64,000 nucleotides of DNA from Stenotrophomonas maltophilia (GCF_025642255.1 NZ_CP106759.1:2507501-2571500), one strand, 5' to 3'; positions 10,182 through 21,877 are shown, counted from the first letter of the stretch. Translations and numbers: made by a program. Notes: generated from the letters alone by a model not told the origin.

Positions 10182-10670
10182 TCACAGCCGGCTGAACGAC
10201 CAGCTCTGCATGCGTCCGTCCTTGTACGGCATCACCCCGTGGAATGGACGCGGATCCGCATCGAACACCAGCGGCAGGAAATTGCGGTCGCCCTCCCACA
10301 TCGGCAGCGTGTCGAGCTTGTCCAGGTCAACCCACTCCAGCGTGCCCTCATGGTTGCCGCCATGCGGGCTGCCTTCAAAGCCGTCGATCACGAATACGAA
10401 CCCGAACCAGTCCTCACCGTGCTTGCCGAAACCCGGCCAGCTGATGGTGCCGCGCAGACGCATCGAGGTACACGCGATGCCAGCCTCCTCTGCGATTTCG
10501 CGGCGCATGCCGGCTGCGACGTCCTCGCTCGGCTCGATCTTGCCCCCCAGGCCGTTGTACTTGCCCAGATGGTGGTCGCCGGGGCGGGTATTGCGATGGA
10601 TCATCAGCACCTGGCGCCCGTCGGGCGAAAGCACATAGCCCAGGGTGGCGACGATCGGGGTATACGGCAT
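10182..10670 (-). CDS. Nudix hydrolase, MutT/8-oxo-dGTPase-like
   Basis: 162 residues. The Nudix box GGKIEPSEDVAAGMRREIAE plus EAGI fits G-x5-E-x7-REUxEExGU exactly at about residues 43-65. The N-terminal LGYVLSPDGRQVLMIHRNTR and GKYNGLGGKIEP resemble the 8-oxo-dGTP diphosphatase group (Xanthomonas/human MTH1-like). A role in cleaning oxidised nucleotides is likely but other nucleotides are possible. It precedes the DUF2239 operator region on the same strand. Confidence 0.87.
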   Translation of the reverse strand: MPYTPIVATLGYVLSPDGRQVLMIHRNTRPGDHHLGKYNGLGGKIEPSEDVAAGMRREIAEEAGIACTSMRLRGTISWPGFGKHGEDWFGFVFVIDGFEGSPHGGNHEGTLEWVDLDKLDTLPMWEGDRNFLPLVFDADPRPFHGVMPYKDGRMQSWSFSRL

Positions 10671-10710
10671 GGCGGCATCCGGCGGCAGGTCAGCCCCGGA
10701 TTATGGCCGA

Positions 10711-11223
10711 TCAGCGCACCAGCGACAGGCGACGCTCGCCATCGGCTGCCGCGCTGCCGTCCGGATCGCGACGCAGGGTGGCCACGCCATGGCCACGCTC
10801 GGCCAGGTATTCCAGCCACTTGCCGAGGAAGGTGTTCATCCGCATGCGGTGGCTGATCAGTTCGGCCGGCGGCGGATACAGCCCCATGGTGTCCTGCCAG
10901 CGGCGGCCGACGTAGCAATGGGTGGTTTCAGCCTGGCGTGCGTCGCGGTACAGGCGCACATAGGCCGACGGGTCCGGCTCGCCGGTCACCGGGTCGGCCA
11001 GGTCGTAGGTCAGGCGCAGTTCGACGGTGTAGCGATGGCACTCGATCACGTCCAGGCGCACATCCAGACCATCACCCACCGAAGAGATGTAGCTGCCCGC
11101 AACCAGCTCGGCCGGTGCGAACAGGCGCACCAGGTGCCGGTAGTTTTCCGCATACAGGCCCATGAGCCAGCTCAGCCGGCTCAGGCGGGGAATGCGTTCG
11201 GTGCGGGGCAAGGCTCGGGCCAT
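10711..11223 (-). CDS. DUF1249 family protein (YqiB-like)
   Basis: 170 residues. The segments LMGLYAENYRHLVRLFAP, VIECHRYTVELRLTYDL, VRLYRDARQAETTHCY and MNTFLGKWLEYLAERGH are the DUF1249/YqiB hallmark. E. coli yqiB sits in the nudF-yqiB-cpdA cluster, and here too it is directly upstream of a Nudix gene (41 bases), which fits conserved synteny with Nudix hydrolases. The molecular function is unknown. It is soluble, with no signal peptide. Confidence 0.85.
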   Translation of the reverse strand: MARALPRTERIPRLSRLSWLMGLYAENYRHLVRLFAPAELVAGSYISSVGDGLDVRLDVIECHRYTVELRLTYDLADPVTGEPDPSAYVRLYRDARQAETTHCYVGRRWQDTMGLYPPPAELISHRMRMNTFLGKWLEYLAERGHGVATLRRDPDGSAAADGERRLSLVR

Positions 11224-11320
11224 GGGTCGATCCTACACGTTGGTGGTTCAACGTGGGGGCGGTTCAAGCCGCAGCCAACCCACCGGCCGCGATCGTCCGT
11301 GTGCATCCACGCGCTGACAG

Positions 11321-11343
11321 GTAGCGCTGGGCCAGGCCCGGCG
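11321..11343 (+). repeat. SMAG-type palindrome
   Basis: GTAGCGCTGGGCCAGGCCCG followed by GCG; a single GTAG-headed stem-loop between the DUF1249 gene and ppsR. The sequence CCAGCGTGGCCCGGCATCG-like nearby may be a decayed second copy. Confidence 0.55.
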
Positions 11344-11400
11344 AGCGCGCAGCGCAGCCATCCAGCGTGGCCCGGCATCGCCGGCGCCGCCGGGAGAGGA

Positions 11401-12222
11401 TCAGTACATTTCGCGCTGCAGCCCCAGCGTGCCCAGCACCTTGCTGGAGATTTCCTCGATGGAGGTGTGCGTGGTGCTCAGGGTCGGAATTCTCTCCATG
11501 CGGAACATGGTCTCGGCCGCCGCCACTTCGCGCCGGCAGGTTTCCAGATTGGCGTAGCGCGAGTTCGGCCGGCGCTCCTGGCGGATCTGCTGCAGCCTGT
11601 CCGGGTCGATGGTCAGGCCGAACAGCTTGCGCCGGTAGTTGCGCAGCCGCGCCGGCAGGCGGTCGCTTTCCAGGTCTTCATCGGTCAGCGGGTAGTTGGC
11701 TGCGCGCACCCCGTAGTGCAGGGCCAGGTAGATGCAGGTCGGGGTCTTGCCGGCCCGCGACACCGCCACCAGGATCACGTCGGCATCGTCGTAGTTCACC
11801 GCGATGCCGTCGTCATGCGTCAAGGCGAAGTTCATCGCATTGATGCGGCGGTGGTAGGTGTCGAAATCGACCATGCCATGGGCCTGGCCGACCCGGGCCA
11901 GGCGCGGGCTGGACAGTTCCCGCTCCAGCGGCTCGATGAACGGCGCGAACACATCCAGCATCAGCGCCCCGCTGTCGGCCAGGATCAGGCTCAGGCTCTG
12001 GTCCACGCAGGAGTTCACCACGATCGGCCGGACCTGGTAGCGCTCCCCCGCCGCCTGGATCCGGGCACAGGCTTCACGGGCCTTTTCGGGGTCATCGACG
12101 AACGACATGCGATCGGTAATGAAGCTGAACCCGGAGAACTGGGTCAGCAGGCTATGTCCAATGGTTTCAGCGGTGATACCGGTTCCATCGGAAACATAGA
12201 ACACCGGGCGGATGGTCGACAT
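11401..12222 (-). CDS. ppsR: Phosphoenolpyruvate synthase regulatory protein (kinase/pyrophosphorylase)
   Basis: 273 residues of the DUF299 family. It begins with [20 protein letters not shown] and carries the P-loop AVSRAGKT (residues 153-160) that binds ADP. These bifunctional enzymes phosphorylate and inactivate, or dephosphorylate and reactivate, PEP synthase. It is divergent from ppsA with about 145 bp between the starts, so the target and its regulator can share one control region. The end ([15 protein letters not shown]) is intact. Confidence 0.95.
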   Translation of the reverse strand: MSTIRPVFYVSDGTGITAETIGHSLLTQFSGFSFITDRMSFVDDPEKAREACARIQAAGERYQVRPIVVNSCVDQSLSLILADSGALMLDVFAPFIEPLERELSSPRLARVGQAHGMVDFDTYHRRINAMNFALTHDDGIAVNYDDADVILVAVSRAGKTPTCIYLALHYGVRAANYPLTDEDLESDRLPARLRNYRRKLFGLTIDPDRLQQIRQERRPNSRYANLETCRREVAAAETMFRMERIPTLSTTHTSIEEISSKVLGTLGLQREMY

Positions 12223-12367
12223 GCGCGCTTTTACCCCCTACGAAGCCTAAAAAAGCCGCCAGCACAAGCTTGTGCCGACGGTACTCTGCCCGGCATCATA
12301 TCGGCTTCTTCCTACGGACGCGGCCATTACAGCCCGCCTCGGGCGATGGCCAAACGGAGCATCGCGC

Positions 12368-14746
<2,379 letters not shown>

Positions 14747-14807
14747 TGCGTTGAAGGCTGCAGGCTGACGTCGTTTTCATCGACGTATGCCCATACTGCT
14801 GCTGCAT

Positions 14808-14833
14808 GCAAGCCCCGCCTCTGCGGGGCTTGC
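14808..14833 (+). terminator. Rho-independent terminator after ppsA
   Basis: GCAAGCCCCGC, loop CTCT, GCGGGGCTTGC, then TGTTTCT. A strong GC stem 60 bases past the ppsA stop. The U-run is short. Confidence 0.8.
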
Positions 14834-14897
14834 TGTTTCTGGCGTGCGCGCACGCCCTGCCCTAGGCAGCCCACTTCCGCAGCCGAGGACCACCCGC

Positions 14898-15791
14898 ATG
14901 ATCGCCGCCGCACCCGCTACGCCCGCCACGTCCTCCTGGTTCCACACCTTGAACTGGGAGCGACTGCTGGAAACCTATGGCGTGCCCCTGCTGGCCGCCA
15001 TCGTGGTCCTGCTGGTCGGCCTGTGGGTGGCACGCCGCCTGTCCAACGCAATGCCGCGCGCGACCGCGCGAATGGGCGCCGACCCGATGCTGGGCAGCTT
15101 CCTGCGCAACGTGGTGTATGCGGCGTCGCTGGTGATCGTGGTGGTGCTGGCCATCGGCACGCTGGGCGTAAAGATCACCCCGCTGCTGGCCGTGCTCGGT
15201 ACTGCAGGCCTGGCCGTCGGCCTGGCGCTGAAGGATTCGCTGTCCAACATCGCTTCAGGCGTGATGCTGGTGACCCTGCGCCCGTTCCGCGTGGGTGATG
15301 TGGTGACGGTCGCCGGCCAGACCGGCACGGTACGCGAAGTGCGCATTTTCCAGACCGTCATCACCGGCGCTGACAACCAGCACACCACCATTCCGAACAC
15401 CCTGATCACCGCGGCGCCGATCATCAACCTCACGGCCGAACCGACCCGTCGCGTCGAGCTGGTGATCGGCATCGGCTACGACGACGACATCCAGCTGGCG
15501 CGCGATACCGCCCTCGCGCTGATGAAGGCCGACCCGCGCGTACTTCAGACGCCGGTGCCGGACGTGGTGGTCTACGAGCTGGGCGCGCACGCGATCAATC
15601 TGGGCATCCGCTGCTATGTGAAGTCGGCCGACTGGTTCGGCACGAAGGTGACGCTGCTCGAGCAGATCAAGCTGGGCTACGACAAGGCTGGTATCAACAT
15701 TCCTTACCCGCAGCAGGACATGCATCTGTACCTGCACGGCAAGGACGGTGGCGTGGTCGAGGCCGACGCGCTGGTGCGCGACACGCCCTGA
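14898..15791 (+). CDS. MscS family small-conductance mechanosensitive channel
   Basis: 297 residues from the ATG at 14898 (GAGG 10 bases upstream). Three membrane helices come first; the pore helix LGTAGLAVGLALKDSLSNIA follows the MscS Ala/Gly-rich pattern. The beta domain has PFRVGDVVTVAGQTGTVREV and the ADNQHTTIPN block. A C-terminal alpha-beta domain ends the protein. Length matches E. coli MscS (286). It relieves turgor on hypo-osmotic shock. A longer frame from 14787 would overlap the ppsA terminator. Confidence 0.93.
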   Translation: MIAAAPATPATSSWFHTLNWERLLETYGVPLLAAIVVLLVGLWVARRLSNAMPRATARMGADPMLGSFLRNVVYAASLVIVVVLAIGTLGVKITPLLAVLGTAGLAVGLALKDSLSNIASGVMLVTLRPFRVGDVVTVAGQTGTVREVRIFQTVITGADNQHTTIPNTLITAAPIINLTAEPTRRVELVIGIGYDDDIQLARDTALALMKADPRVLQTPVPDVVVYELGAHAINLGIRCYVKSADWFGTKVTLLEQIKLGYDKAGINIPYPQQDMHLYLHGKDGGVVEADALVRDTP

Positions 15792-15820
15792 CCGCCGCGC
15801 CTCATCCCGCGCTGCGCGCT

Positions 15821-15887
15821 CGCCGGGCATGGCCCGGCGTTACCTGCTCAAACGGTCGGCACGGGTAGCGCCGGGCCATGCCCGGCG
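15821..15887. repeat. SMAG palindrome pair
   Basis: CGCCGGGCATGGCCCGGCGT ending in TAC (15821-15843) and GTAGCGCCGGGCCATGCCCG ending in GCG (15865-15887), head to head between convergent mscS-family and ene-reductase genes. Confidence 0.7.
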
Positions 15888-15896
15888 GATGCGGAA

Positions 15897-17021
15897 TCAG
15901 GCAGCGACGCTCTCTTCCAGCGTCGGGTAATCGGTGAAGCCCGCCACCCCGCCTCCGAAGAACGTCGCGCGGTCCGGCAGGTTCAGTTCCGAACCTTGAC
16001 GCAGCCGCTCCGGCAGGTCCGGGTTGGCGATGAAGGGCCGGCCGAAACCAATCAGGTCGGCCCAGCCTTCGGCCAGTGCCTGCTCGGCGCGCTCGGCGGT
16101 GTACTTGCCGGCGTAGATCAGTGTTCCCGGATAGACCATGCGCAGCGCCTGCTTGAACGCCAGCGGCATCGGTGGTGCGTCGTCCCAGTCGGCTTCGGCG
16201 ATGTGCAGGTAGCCCACGCCCAGCCCACCCAGCAGATGCGCGGCCGCCAGATAGGTGGCCTGCGGCGTATCGTCCACCGCCCCCTGCAGCGTGGTCAGCG
16301 GCGCCAGGCGCACCCCCACCCGGTCGCCGCCCGCCACCTCGACCACCGCCCGCGTCACCTCACGCAGGAAGCGCAGCCGGTTCTGCAGCGCGCCACCATA
16401 GCCATCGGTGCGCTGGTTGGCCTGCGAATCGATGAACTGGTTGATGAGATAGCCATTGGCCCCATGCAGCTCGACCCCGTCGAAGCCCGCCGCCAGTGCA
16501 TTGCGTGCCGCCCGTGCGTAGTCCTCGACGATGCCAGGAATCTCGTCCTCGCGCAGGGCGCGCGGCATCGAGTGCTGGATCATCTCGCCGACGCCGGCCT
16601 CCGGGCCGGCACCGGTCGGGTCAACGAACACCTTCACGCCTTCGGCCAGCAGTGCCGACGACGACACCGGCGCCTCACCGTTCGGCTGCAGGGCAACATG
16701 CGAAACGCGGCCCACGTGCCACAGCTGCGCATAGATGCGTCCGCCCGCCGCGTGTACCGCATCGGTGACCTGGCGCCAGCCCTGTACCTGTTGCGGACTG
16801 TGGATGCCCGGCGTCCAGGCATAGCCCTGGCCCTGCGGGCTGATCTGGGTGCCTTCGCTGATGATCAGGCCGGCGCCGGCACGTTGCGCGTAGTACGCTG
16901 CCATTTCGGCGGTGGCAACATTGCCATGGGCCGCACGCGAACGGGTCATCGGCGGCATCACGATGCGGTTGGGCAGGGTCAGTGCGCCCAGGCGGTGGGG
17001 AGTGAACAGCATGTCGGCCAT
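15897..17021 (-). CDS. Old yellow enzyme family alkene reductase (NemA-like)
   Basis: 374 residues from the ATG at 17021. FMN-binding barrel features include PNRIVMPPMTRSRA, AQLWHVGRVSH, the GFDGVELHGANGYLINQFID block with the substrate His/Asn pair (HGAN), and GRPFIANPDLPERL. It reduces activated C=C bonds and nitro esters with NAD(P)H and often responds to electrophile stress through NemR; no nemR-like gene is seen nearby. The frame extends upstream to 17087 but the family start is MADMLFTPHRLG. Confidence 0.93.
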   Translation of the reverse strand: MADMLFTPHRLGALTLPNRIVMPPMTRSRAAHGNVATAEMAAYYAQRAGAGLIISEGTQISPQGQGYAWTPGIHSPQQVQGWRQVTDAVHAAGGRIYAQLWHVGRVSHVALQPNGEAPVSSSALLAEGVKVFVDPTGAGPEAGVGEMIQHSMPRALREDEIPGIVEDYARAARNALAAGFDGVELHGANGYLINQFIDSQANQRTDGYGGALQNRLRFLREVTRAVVEVAGGDRVGVRLAPLTTLQGAVDDTPQATYLAAAHLLGGLGVGYLHIAEADWDDAPPMPLAFKQALRMVYPGTLIYAGKYTAERAEQALAEGWADLIGFGRPFIANPDLPERLRQGSELNLPDRATFFGGGVAGFTDYPTLEESVAA

Positions 17022-17135
17022 CTCTTGCGGGGGAGTGCCGCAAAGAATGGGGATGGCGCCCGCCGGGCAACAGGCACGGACTGGCAAAACAGTTGTTCCG
17101 CCGGGGCAATGATAGGCTCGCCCGAGGTCTCGCCC

Positions 17136-17174
17136 GGGGTCAGATCCCTTTGCACGGCAAAGGGATCTGACCCC
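17136..17174. repeat. Perfect 16-bp inverted repeat, GGGGTCAGATCCCTTT type
   Basis: GGGGTCAGATCCCTTT at 17136-17151, a 7-base loop, then its exact complement at 17159-17174. It lies between two genes on the minus strand, 9 bases from the EcsC-like stop, and may act as that gene's transcript end. I recall this sequence as a recurrent palindrome in Xanthomonadaceae genomes. Confidence 0.7.
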
Positions 17175-17182
17175 GACACCGG

Positions 17183-18055
17183 TTACAGCGTCGGCTCGAT
17201 CAGGGCGCCGCCATGCGCCACGCGGTCATAGCAGGTGCGCACTACATCCTCACCGTACTTGCGCTCCAGCCGGCGCACGATGAAGTGGCCGCGTGCCATG
17301 TCCTGGTAGTAGTCGGTGAACATGGTGTTGAGCGTGGCGCCGGCGGCAGCACCCACGATGGGGACCGCCTGCGCGGCGAACTTCTCGGTCACCACCACAC
17401 CGAAACGCGCGGCGACCTTCTCCACCAGCTTGGCCAACAGCTTGCCGGCCTCCTTCGGGGCCACGCCCAGGGTGAGGTCGCGGCCGGTCACCACGCGGCC
17501 GGCCAGCTCGGCCGACAGGTGGCGCATCACATCGGTGGTGAAGCCGCGGGCCAGGTAGTAGCCCGTCTCGCTGGCGTCGTCGCGCGGCGAATTGCCGCCC
17601 AGCGCGAACACCTCCAGACAGGCCTGGCGTGTGCTGAACTCGGACAGGTCGAAGCCTTCGCTGCGCGCCACATCGGCCACGGCGCGCATCATGATGGTGG
17701 TCGACACCGGCAGTTCGATGAACAACGCGGCAAAACCGAAGGCACCGCCGACCGCGCCGGACGTTGCGGCAGCCACCTTGTGCCAGCGGGTGGATGCGCC
17801 CTTGCCGGGTGAATTGTCCATGCTCCACAGCGCCGCCTGCGCGGATTTCGACAGCGCCGCCTGCACCGCGCCGTGGATGCGGCTGGACACCGACGTCGGC
17901 AGGGCCTTCACTGCGAACTCCAGCGGCGTGCCGACCAGGTTGGCCATGCGCGCGGTCAGGGTCGGCGCCTCCAGCAGTGCCACCGCCCGCTGCAGGTCGG
18001 ACCAGTCGCGGGCGTCGTGGGCGATATCGCGCGGCAGCAGGATCGGCTCGTTCAT
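17183..18055 (-). CDS. EcsC family protein
   Basis: 290 residues from the ATG at 18055. The order KVAAATSGAVGGAFGFAALF, IELPVSTTIMMRAVADVARS, then ACLEVFALGG and a glycine-rich VPIVGAAAGATLNTMFTDYY near the end matches EcsC-domain proteins. EcsC in Bacillus is encoded with the EcsAB transporter, but proteobacterial members are stand-alone and of unknown function. Two moderately hydrophobic segments suggest membrane association. The end (IEPTL) is intact. Confidence 0.85.
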   Translation of the reverse strand: MNEPILLPRDIAHDARDWSDLQRAVALLEAPTLTARMANLVGTPLEFAVKALPTSVSSRIHGAVQAALSKSAQAALWSMDNSPGKGASTRWHKVAAATSGAVGGAFGFAALFIELPVSTTIMMRAVADVARSEGFDLSEFSTRQACLEVFALGGNSPRDDASETGYYLARGFTTDVMRHLSAELAGRVVTGRDLTLGVAPKEAGKLLAKLVEKVAARFGVVVTEKFAAQAVPIVGAAAGATLNTMFTDYYQDMARGHFIVRRLERKYGEDVVRTCYDRVAHGGALIEPTL

Positions 18056-18089
18056 GGGCCGATAGTAGCGCCACGCGGTTGAACGATGG

Positions 18090-18112
18090 GTAGCGCTGGG
18101 CCATGCCCGGCG
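18090..18112 (+). repeat. SMAG-type palindrome
   Basis: GTAGCGCTGGGCCATGCCCG followed by GCG, a single copy in the 64-bp gap upstream of the EcsC-family gene and after orn. Confidence 0.6.
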
Positions 18113-18119
18113 TTGTCGT

Positions 18120-18692
18120 TCAGGCGGCCGGCAACCCTGAAAGCGCGCCCATGAACCGGCGGTAGTGGCGCAGCTCGTTGATCGAATCATGCACGTCGCT
18201 GAGTGCGGTGTGGCTGCTGTTCTTGCCGACGCCAGCGGCCACGCCCGGCGCCCAGCGCCTGGCCAGTTCCTTCACCGTGGACACATCCAGGTTGCGGTAG
18301 TGGAAGTACTTCTCCAGGCGCGGCATCTGCCGGTGCAGGAAGCGGCGATCCTGGCAGATCGAATTGCCGCACATCGGCGACAGGCCAGCCGGAATCCACT
18401 CCGCCAGGAAATTCACCGTCTGCGCCTCGGCCTGGGCAAGGGTCACGCTGCTGTCCAGAACGCGCTGCCACAGGCCGGAACGACGATGCTGGTTGCGGTT
18501 CCACTCGTCCATCGCCTCCAGCGTCTCCAGCGGATGATGGATGGCGAATTCCGGTCCTTCGGCCAGCACGTTGAGCTGGGCATCGGTCACTACGGTGGCG
18601 ATCTCGATGATCGAATCGTTGTCGGTATCCAACCCGGTCATTTCCAGGTCGATCCAGATCAATCGCTCGTTGGCCGCGCCGTTCTCCACCAT
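18120..18692 (-). CDS. orn: Oligoribonuclease
   Basis: 190 residues. DEDDh exonuclease motifs are complete: [10 protein letters not shown] (Asp15, Glu17), [30 protein letters not shown] and [18 protein letters not shown] near the end. It degrades 2-5-nt RNAs and pGpG, so it also closes the c-di-GMP breakdown pathway. Length equals the usual family size. It is an essential gene in most gammaproteobacteria. Confidence 0.97.
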   Translation of the reverse strand: MVENGAANERLIWIDLEMTGLDTDNDSIIEIATVVTDAQLNVLAEGPEFAIHHPLETLEAMDEWNRNQHRRSGLWQRVLDSSVTLAQAEAQTVNFLAEWIPAGLSPMCGNSICQDRRFLHRQMPRLEKYFHYRNLDVSTVKELARRWAPGVAAGVGKNSSHTALSDVHDSINELRHYRRFMGALSGLPAA

Positions 18693-18767
18693 CGTGTCGT
18701 CTCGCTGCAGGGCTGGCCCGCGGGCCGCCGGAAAAGGAAAGGGGCGCCCATCATACCCTTTCGCTGC

Positions 18768-19292
18768 TCATCCCTCGTCCGCCGGGCCTTCCAGCAACAG
18801 GGGCGGCTTGCCGCGCTTGGCGCGGAAGTAGTTGGTCAGCCGCGTGCTCGCCTCCTTGGCCAGCACCCCGCCGTGGATCTCCACGCGGTGGTTGTGGCGC
18901 GCGTCGCCCAGCAGGTCGAACACGCTGCCACAGGCACCGGTCTTCGGGTCGCTGGCACCGTAGACCAGCCGCGACACGCGCGCATGCACGATTGCCATCG
19001 CGCACATCGCGCAGGGCTCCAGCGTCACGTACAGCGTGCTGCCCAACAGTCGATGGTTGGCCAGCGCCTTGCCGCCGGCACGCATCGCCACGATCTCGGC
19101 GTGCGCGCTGGGATCGTGCGAAGCGATATTGAGGTTCCAGCCCTCACCCAGCAGTTGGCCGTCGGCACCGACCAGCACCGCGCCGACCGGGATCTCGTCG
19201 AACTCGCGCTGCGCGCGTTCGGCCAGCGCCAACGCATGGCGCATCCACTGTTCGTCGGCGTCGTGCACCGGTACACCCGGGGCGTCGGTCAT
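18768..19292 (-). CDS. tadA: tRNA-specific adenosine deaminase
   Basis: 174 residues from the ATG at 19292. The zinc site is HAEI (His64, Glu66) plus PCAMCAMA (Cys94 and Cys97), as in TadA, which makes inosine at position 34 of tRNA-Arg. GASDPKTGACGSVFDLLGDA and the C-terminal LTNYFRAKRGKP are also typical. The reading frame is open far upstream (to 19697) but that part overlaps a GNAT gene on the other strand and is not coding. Confidence 0.95.
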   Translation of the reverse strand: MTDAPGVPVHDADEQWMRHALALAERAQREFDEIPVGAVLVGADGQLLGEGWNLNIASHDPSAHAEIVAMRAGGKALANHRLLGSTLYVTLEPCAMCAMAIVHARVSRLVYGASDPKTGACGSVFDLLGDARHNHRVEIHGGVLAKEASTRLTNYFRAKRGKPPLLLEGPADEG

Positions 19293-19403
19293 GGCGGTTT
19301 CCGTGAGGCGGCGGAGCTCAGGCGCACAGTGTAACGCCGGGCTGCGCAGCGGATGCCAGAATGACGTCATACTGTGCTGCCTGCCCGCTTCACGTTCCCG
19401 CCC

Positions 19404-19841
19404 ATGACCACCCTGCGCCCCTCGCGCGCCGATGACGGTGCCGCACTCGTCGACCTGTGGCGCCGCGCCGTCGACGCCACCCACGACTTCCTCAGCCCTG
19501 AAGACCGCCTGGCCATCGATGCCGAAGTGGCTGGTTTCCTGCCCCAGGCGCCGACCACCGTGGCCGTGGATGCAGATGATCGTCCTCTGGGCTTCATGTT
19601 GATCGACGGAACGCATCTGGAAGCCTTGTTCATCGACCCGGACGTGCGCGGCACCGGCATCGGCCGTCAGCTGCTGCAGCACGCACTGGCCGTGCATCCG
19701 CAGCTGAGCACCGACGTCAATGCGCAGAATGCGCAGGCAGTGGGGTTCTACCTGCGCATGGGCTTCATCGAGACCGGCCGCTCAGCGCTGGATTCGCAGG
19801 GCCGTCCGTATCCGCTGATCCACCTTCGGCACGCGGGCTGA
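19404..19841 (+). CDS. yjaB: GNAT N-acetyltransferase, YjaB-like
   Basis: 145 residues. It closely follows the YjaB pattern: LVDLWRRAVDATHDFLSPED, FLPQAPTTVAVDADDRPLGF, EALFIDPDVRGTGIGRQLLQ (acetyl-CoA loop), then DVNAQNAQAVGFYLRMGFIE. YjaB is an acetyl-CoA-binding protein acetyltransferase; the substrate here is not known. The ATG at 19404 was chosen because it matches the family start. It is divergent from tadA with about 110 bp between them. Confidence 0.85.
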   Translation: MTTLRPSRADDGAALVDLWRRAVDATHDFLSPEDRLAIDAEVAGFLPQAPTTVAVDADDRPLGFMLIDGTHLEALFIDPDVRGTGIGRQLLQHALAVHPQLSTDVNAQNAQAVGFYLRMGFIETGRSALDSQGRPYPLIHLRHAG

Positions 19842-19851
19842 ACGCCCGCGA

Positions 19852-20358
19852 TCAGGCGGTCGCTTCGAACGCCCGGGAGTAGCGCACCTCTCCCTGCGCC
19901 AGTGGCGGCTGCAGGCACAGCGCCTGGAAGTACTCGGCAGGAACGCCCGGCAGCACCAGCCCCGGCTCGGCGCGGAAGCCGAAACGACCGTAGTACTCCG
20001 GCTCGCCCAGCAACACGCAGCCTCGCGCGTGCTGCTGGCGAAGGGCCTCGATGGCCGCGCGCATCAATGCGGCACCGATGCCCTGCCCCTGTCGCTCCGG
20101 CAGCACCGAGATCGGGCCCAGGCCGTACCAGCCGCTGCTGCCGTCGCTGACGGACACCGGCGAAACAGCGACGTGGCCGATGACTTCTCCGGCCGCGTCG
20201 GCCACCAGCGAGATGCTCAGCTCGCCGCGCTCGCGCAGCGCATCAACGATGTACTGCTCGGTGTGACTGCTGTGTCCGGCCGTGGCGAAAGCGGCGGTGG
20301 TCAGGGCATGGATGGCGGCGATGTCGGCCGGCGTTTCAGTACGGATGGAAAGTGTCAT
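19852..20358 (-). CDS. GNAT N-acetyltransferase, YhbS-like
   Basis: 168 residues from the ATG at 20358. It has IRTETPADIAAIHALTTAAF, VADAAGEVIGHVAVSPVSVS, LGPISVLPERQGQGIGAALM (acetyl-CoA loop R/QxxGxG/A) and ALRQQHARGCVLLGEPEYYG, then RFGFRAEPGL. This is the YhbS subgroup of GNAT enzymes. The substrate is unknown. Its stop lies 10 bases from the convergent yjaB stop. Confidence 0.85.
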   Translation of the reverse strand: MTLSIRTETPADIAAIHALTTAAFATAGHSSHTEQYIVDALRERGELSISLVADAAGEVIGHVAVSPVSVSDGSSGWYGLGPISVLPERQGQGIGAALMRAAIEALRQQHARGCVLLGEPEYYGRFGFRAEPGLVLPGVPAEYFQALCLQPPLAQGEVRYSRAFEATA

Positions 20359-20665
20359 GGAGCACCTTGAGCTAGGCCACGCACCGGCCCGGAGACCGCC
20401 GCGACAGGGAACGAAGGGTGTAACAACCGTGCATCCGCGATTGTCCAACCGCGGAGGTCTCGCGGAAGACAGCGATGCAGCGGCCTGGGCAGGCACCCGC
20501 ACGGTGCTCTGCTCCGCTATGGAGATGTTCATGGAAATGGAGATCCCGTCAACATGCGGTGCGCAGCACTACCACTGGCCGGACGCTGATTCTTGGCAGC
20601 CGGCGATGACCCCTGTTGCGGTGCAGCAGTACAATAGCCTGCTCCCCCGCCCCCTGCGCCCCCGC
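20359..20665. other. 307-bp divergent intergenic stretch, nothing recognised
   Basis: Lies between the YhbS-like acetyltransferase and the MFS pump. The pump's frame stays open through it, but the translation there has no transporter character, and the family start fits 20666. I see no clear operator or terminator. Confidence 0.5.
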
Positions 20666-21877
20666 ATGAGCCCCAATTCCTCCCTGGCCGCGCAGCTGAC
20701 GCCCCGCCAGCGCACCCTGATCATCCTCGCCCTGTCGCTCGGCGGCTTTGCCATCGGTACCAGCGAGTTCGCCAGCATGGGCCTGATGCTGGAAATCAGT
20801 CGTGGCCTGTCGATCACCGAAACACAGGTCGGCCATCTCATCAGCGCCTACGCCATCGGCGTGGTGGTCGGTGCACCGGTCCTGGCGTTCGTCGGCGCCA
20901 GCTTCCCACGCCGTCGCCTGCTGCTGGCGCTGATGGGCTTCTATGCAGTCGGCAATCTGGCCAGCGCGCTGGCACCGAACTACGCCACCATGCTCATCGC
21001 GCGCTTCGTCGCGGGCCTTCCGCATGGCGCTTACTTTGGCGTGGCGATGCTGGTAGCGGCGGCGATCAGCCCGGCCGGCCAGCGCGGCCAGGCGATGTCG
21101 CGCGTGCTGCTCGGCCTGTCCATCGCCATCCTGATCGGCAACCCGCTCACCACCTGGCTGGGCCAGCAACTGAGCTGGCGTACGGCGTTTGCGCTGGTCA
21201 CCCTGCTGGCCATTGCCACCGTTGCGATGATCGCGCGCTTCCTGCTGCCCGACCCGGAGGAGGTGCGCACCTCGCCGATGCGCGAGCTGCGCGCCTTCAA
21301 CACCACGCAGGTATGGCTGGCACTGGCCATCGGTGCGGTCGGATTCGCCGGCATGTTCTGTGTGTTCACCTATCTTGCGCCGACCCTGGTGCAGGTGACC
21401 GGGGTTGCCGAATCGTGGATGCCGCTCGCCGTGGGTGTGTTCGGCATCGGCGCCATCATCGGCAACATCGCCGGCGGCTGGCTGGTGGACAGATTCCACT
21501 TCAAGGCCGCCGCGCTGGTACTGGCGTGGTCGATCGTGATGCTGCTGCTGTATCCGCTGGCTGCGCAGTCGGTGTGGACCATCGGCCCGATGATCATCAC
21601 CGTGGGCACCATGGGTGCGCTCGCCGCCGTGCTGCAGACCCGCCTGATGGATGTGGCGGGGGAAGCGCAGACGCTGGCTGCGGCCTCCAACCATGCCGCG
21701 TTCAACACCGCCAACGCGCTGGGGCCGTGGCTGGGTGGCATGGCCATCAGCGCCGGCTTCAGTCCCGCCACCACCGGCTATGTCGGCGCAGCCACCGCCT
21801 TCGGTGGCCTGCTGCTGTGGTGCGTCGCGGTGATGCTGGAAAAGAACCGCGCACGCACGGTCGCCCGCAGTCACTGA
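20666..21877 (+). CDS. MFS transporter, DHA1 family (arabinose/drug efflux type)
   Basis: 403 residues with 12 predicted membrane helices. GGFAIGTSEFASMGLMLEIS in helix 1, GHLISAYAIGVVVGAPVLAF, the loop FPRRRLLLALMGFYAVGNLA and the motif-C-like PHGAYFGVAMLVAAAISPAG match the AraJ/YdhP group of DHA1 exporters. Substrate is unknown. The ATG at 20666 was chosen because the MFS core starts within 20 residues; upstream codons encode non-transporter sequence. Confidence 0.88.
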   Translation: MSPNSSLAAQLTPRQRTLIILALSLGGFAIGTSEFASMGLMLEISRGLSITETQVGHLISAYAIGVVVGAPVLAFVGASFPRRRLLLALMGFYAVGNLASALAPNYATMLIARFVAGLPHGAYFGVAMLVAAAISPAGQRGQAMSRVLLGLSIAILIGNPLTTWLGQQLSWRTAFALVTLLAIATVAMIARFLLPDPEEVRTSPMRELRAFNTTQVWLALAIGAVGFAGMFCVFTYLAPTLVQVTGVAESWMPLAVGVFGIGAIIGNIAGGWLVDRFHFKAAALVLAWSIVMLLLYPLAAQSVWTIGPMIITVGTMGALAAVLQTRLMDVAGEAQTLAAASNHAAFNTANALGPWLGGMAISAGFSPATTGYVGAATAFGGLLLWCVAVMLEKNRARTVARSH

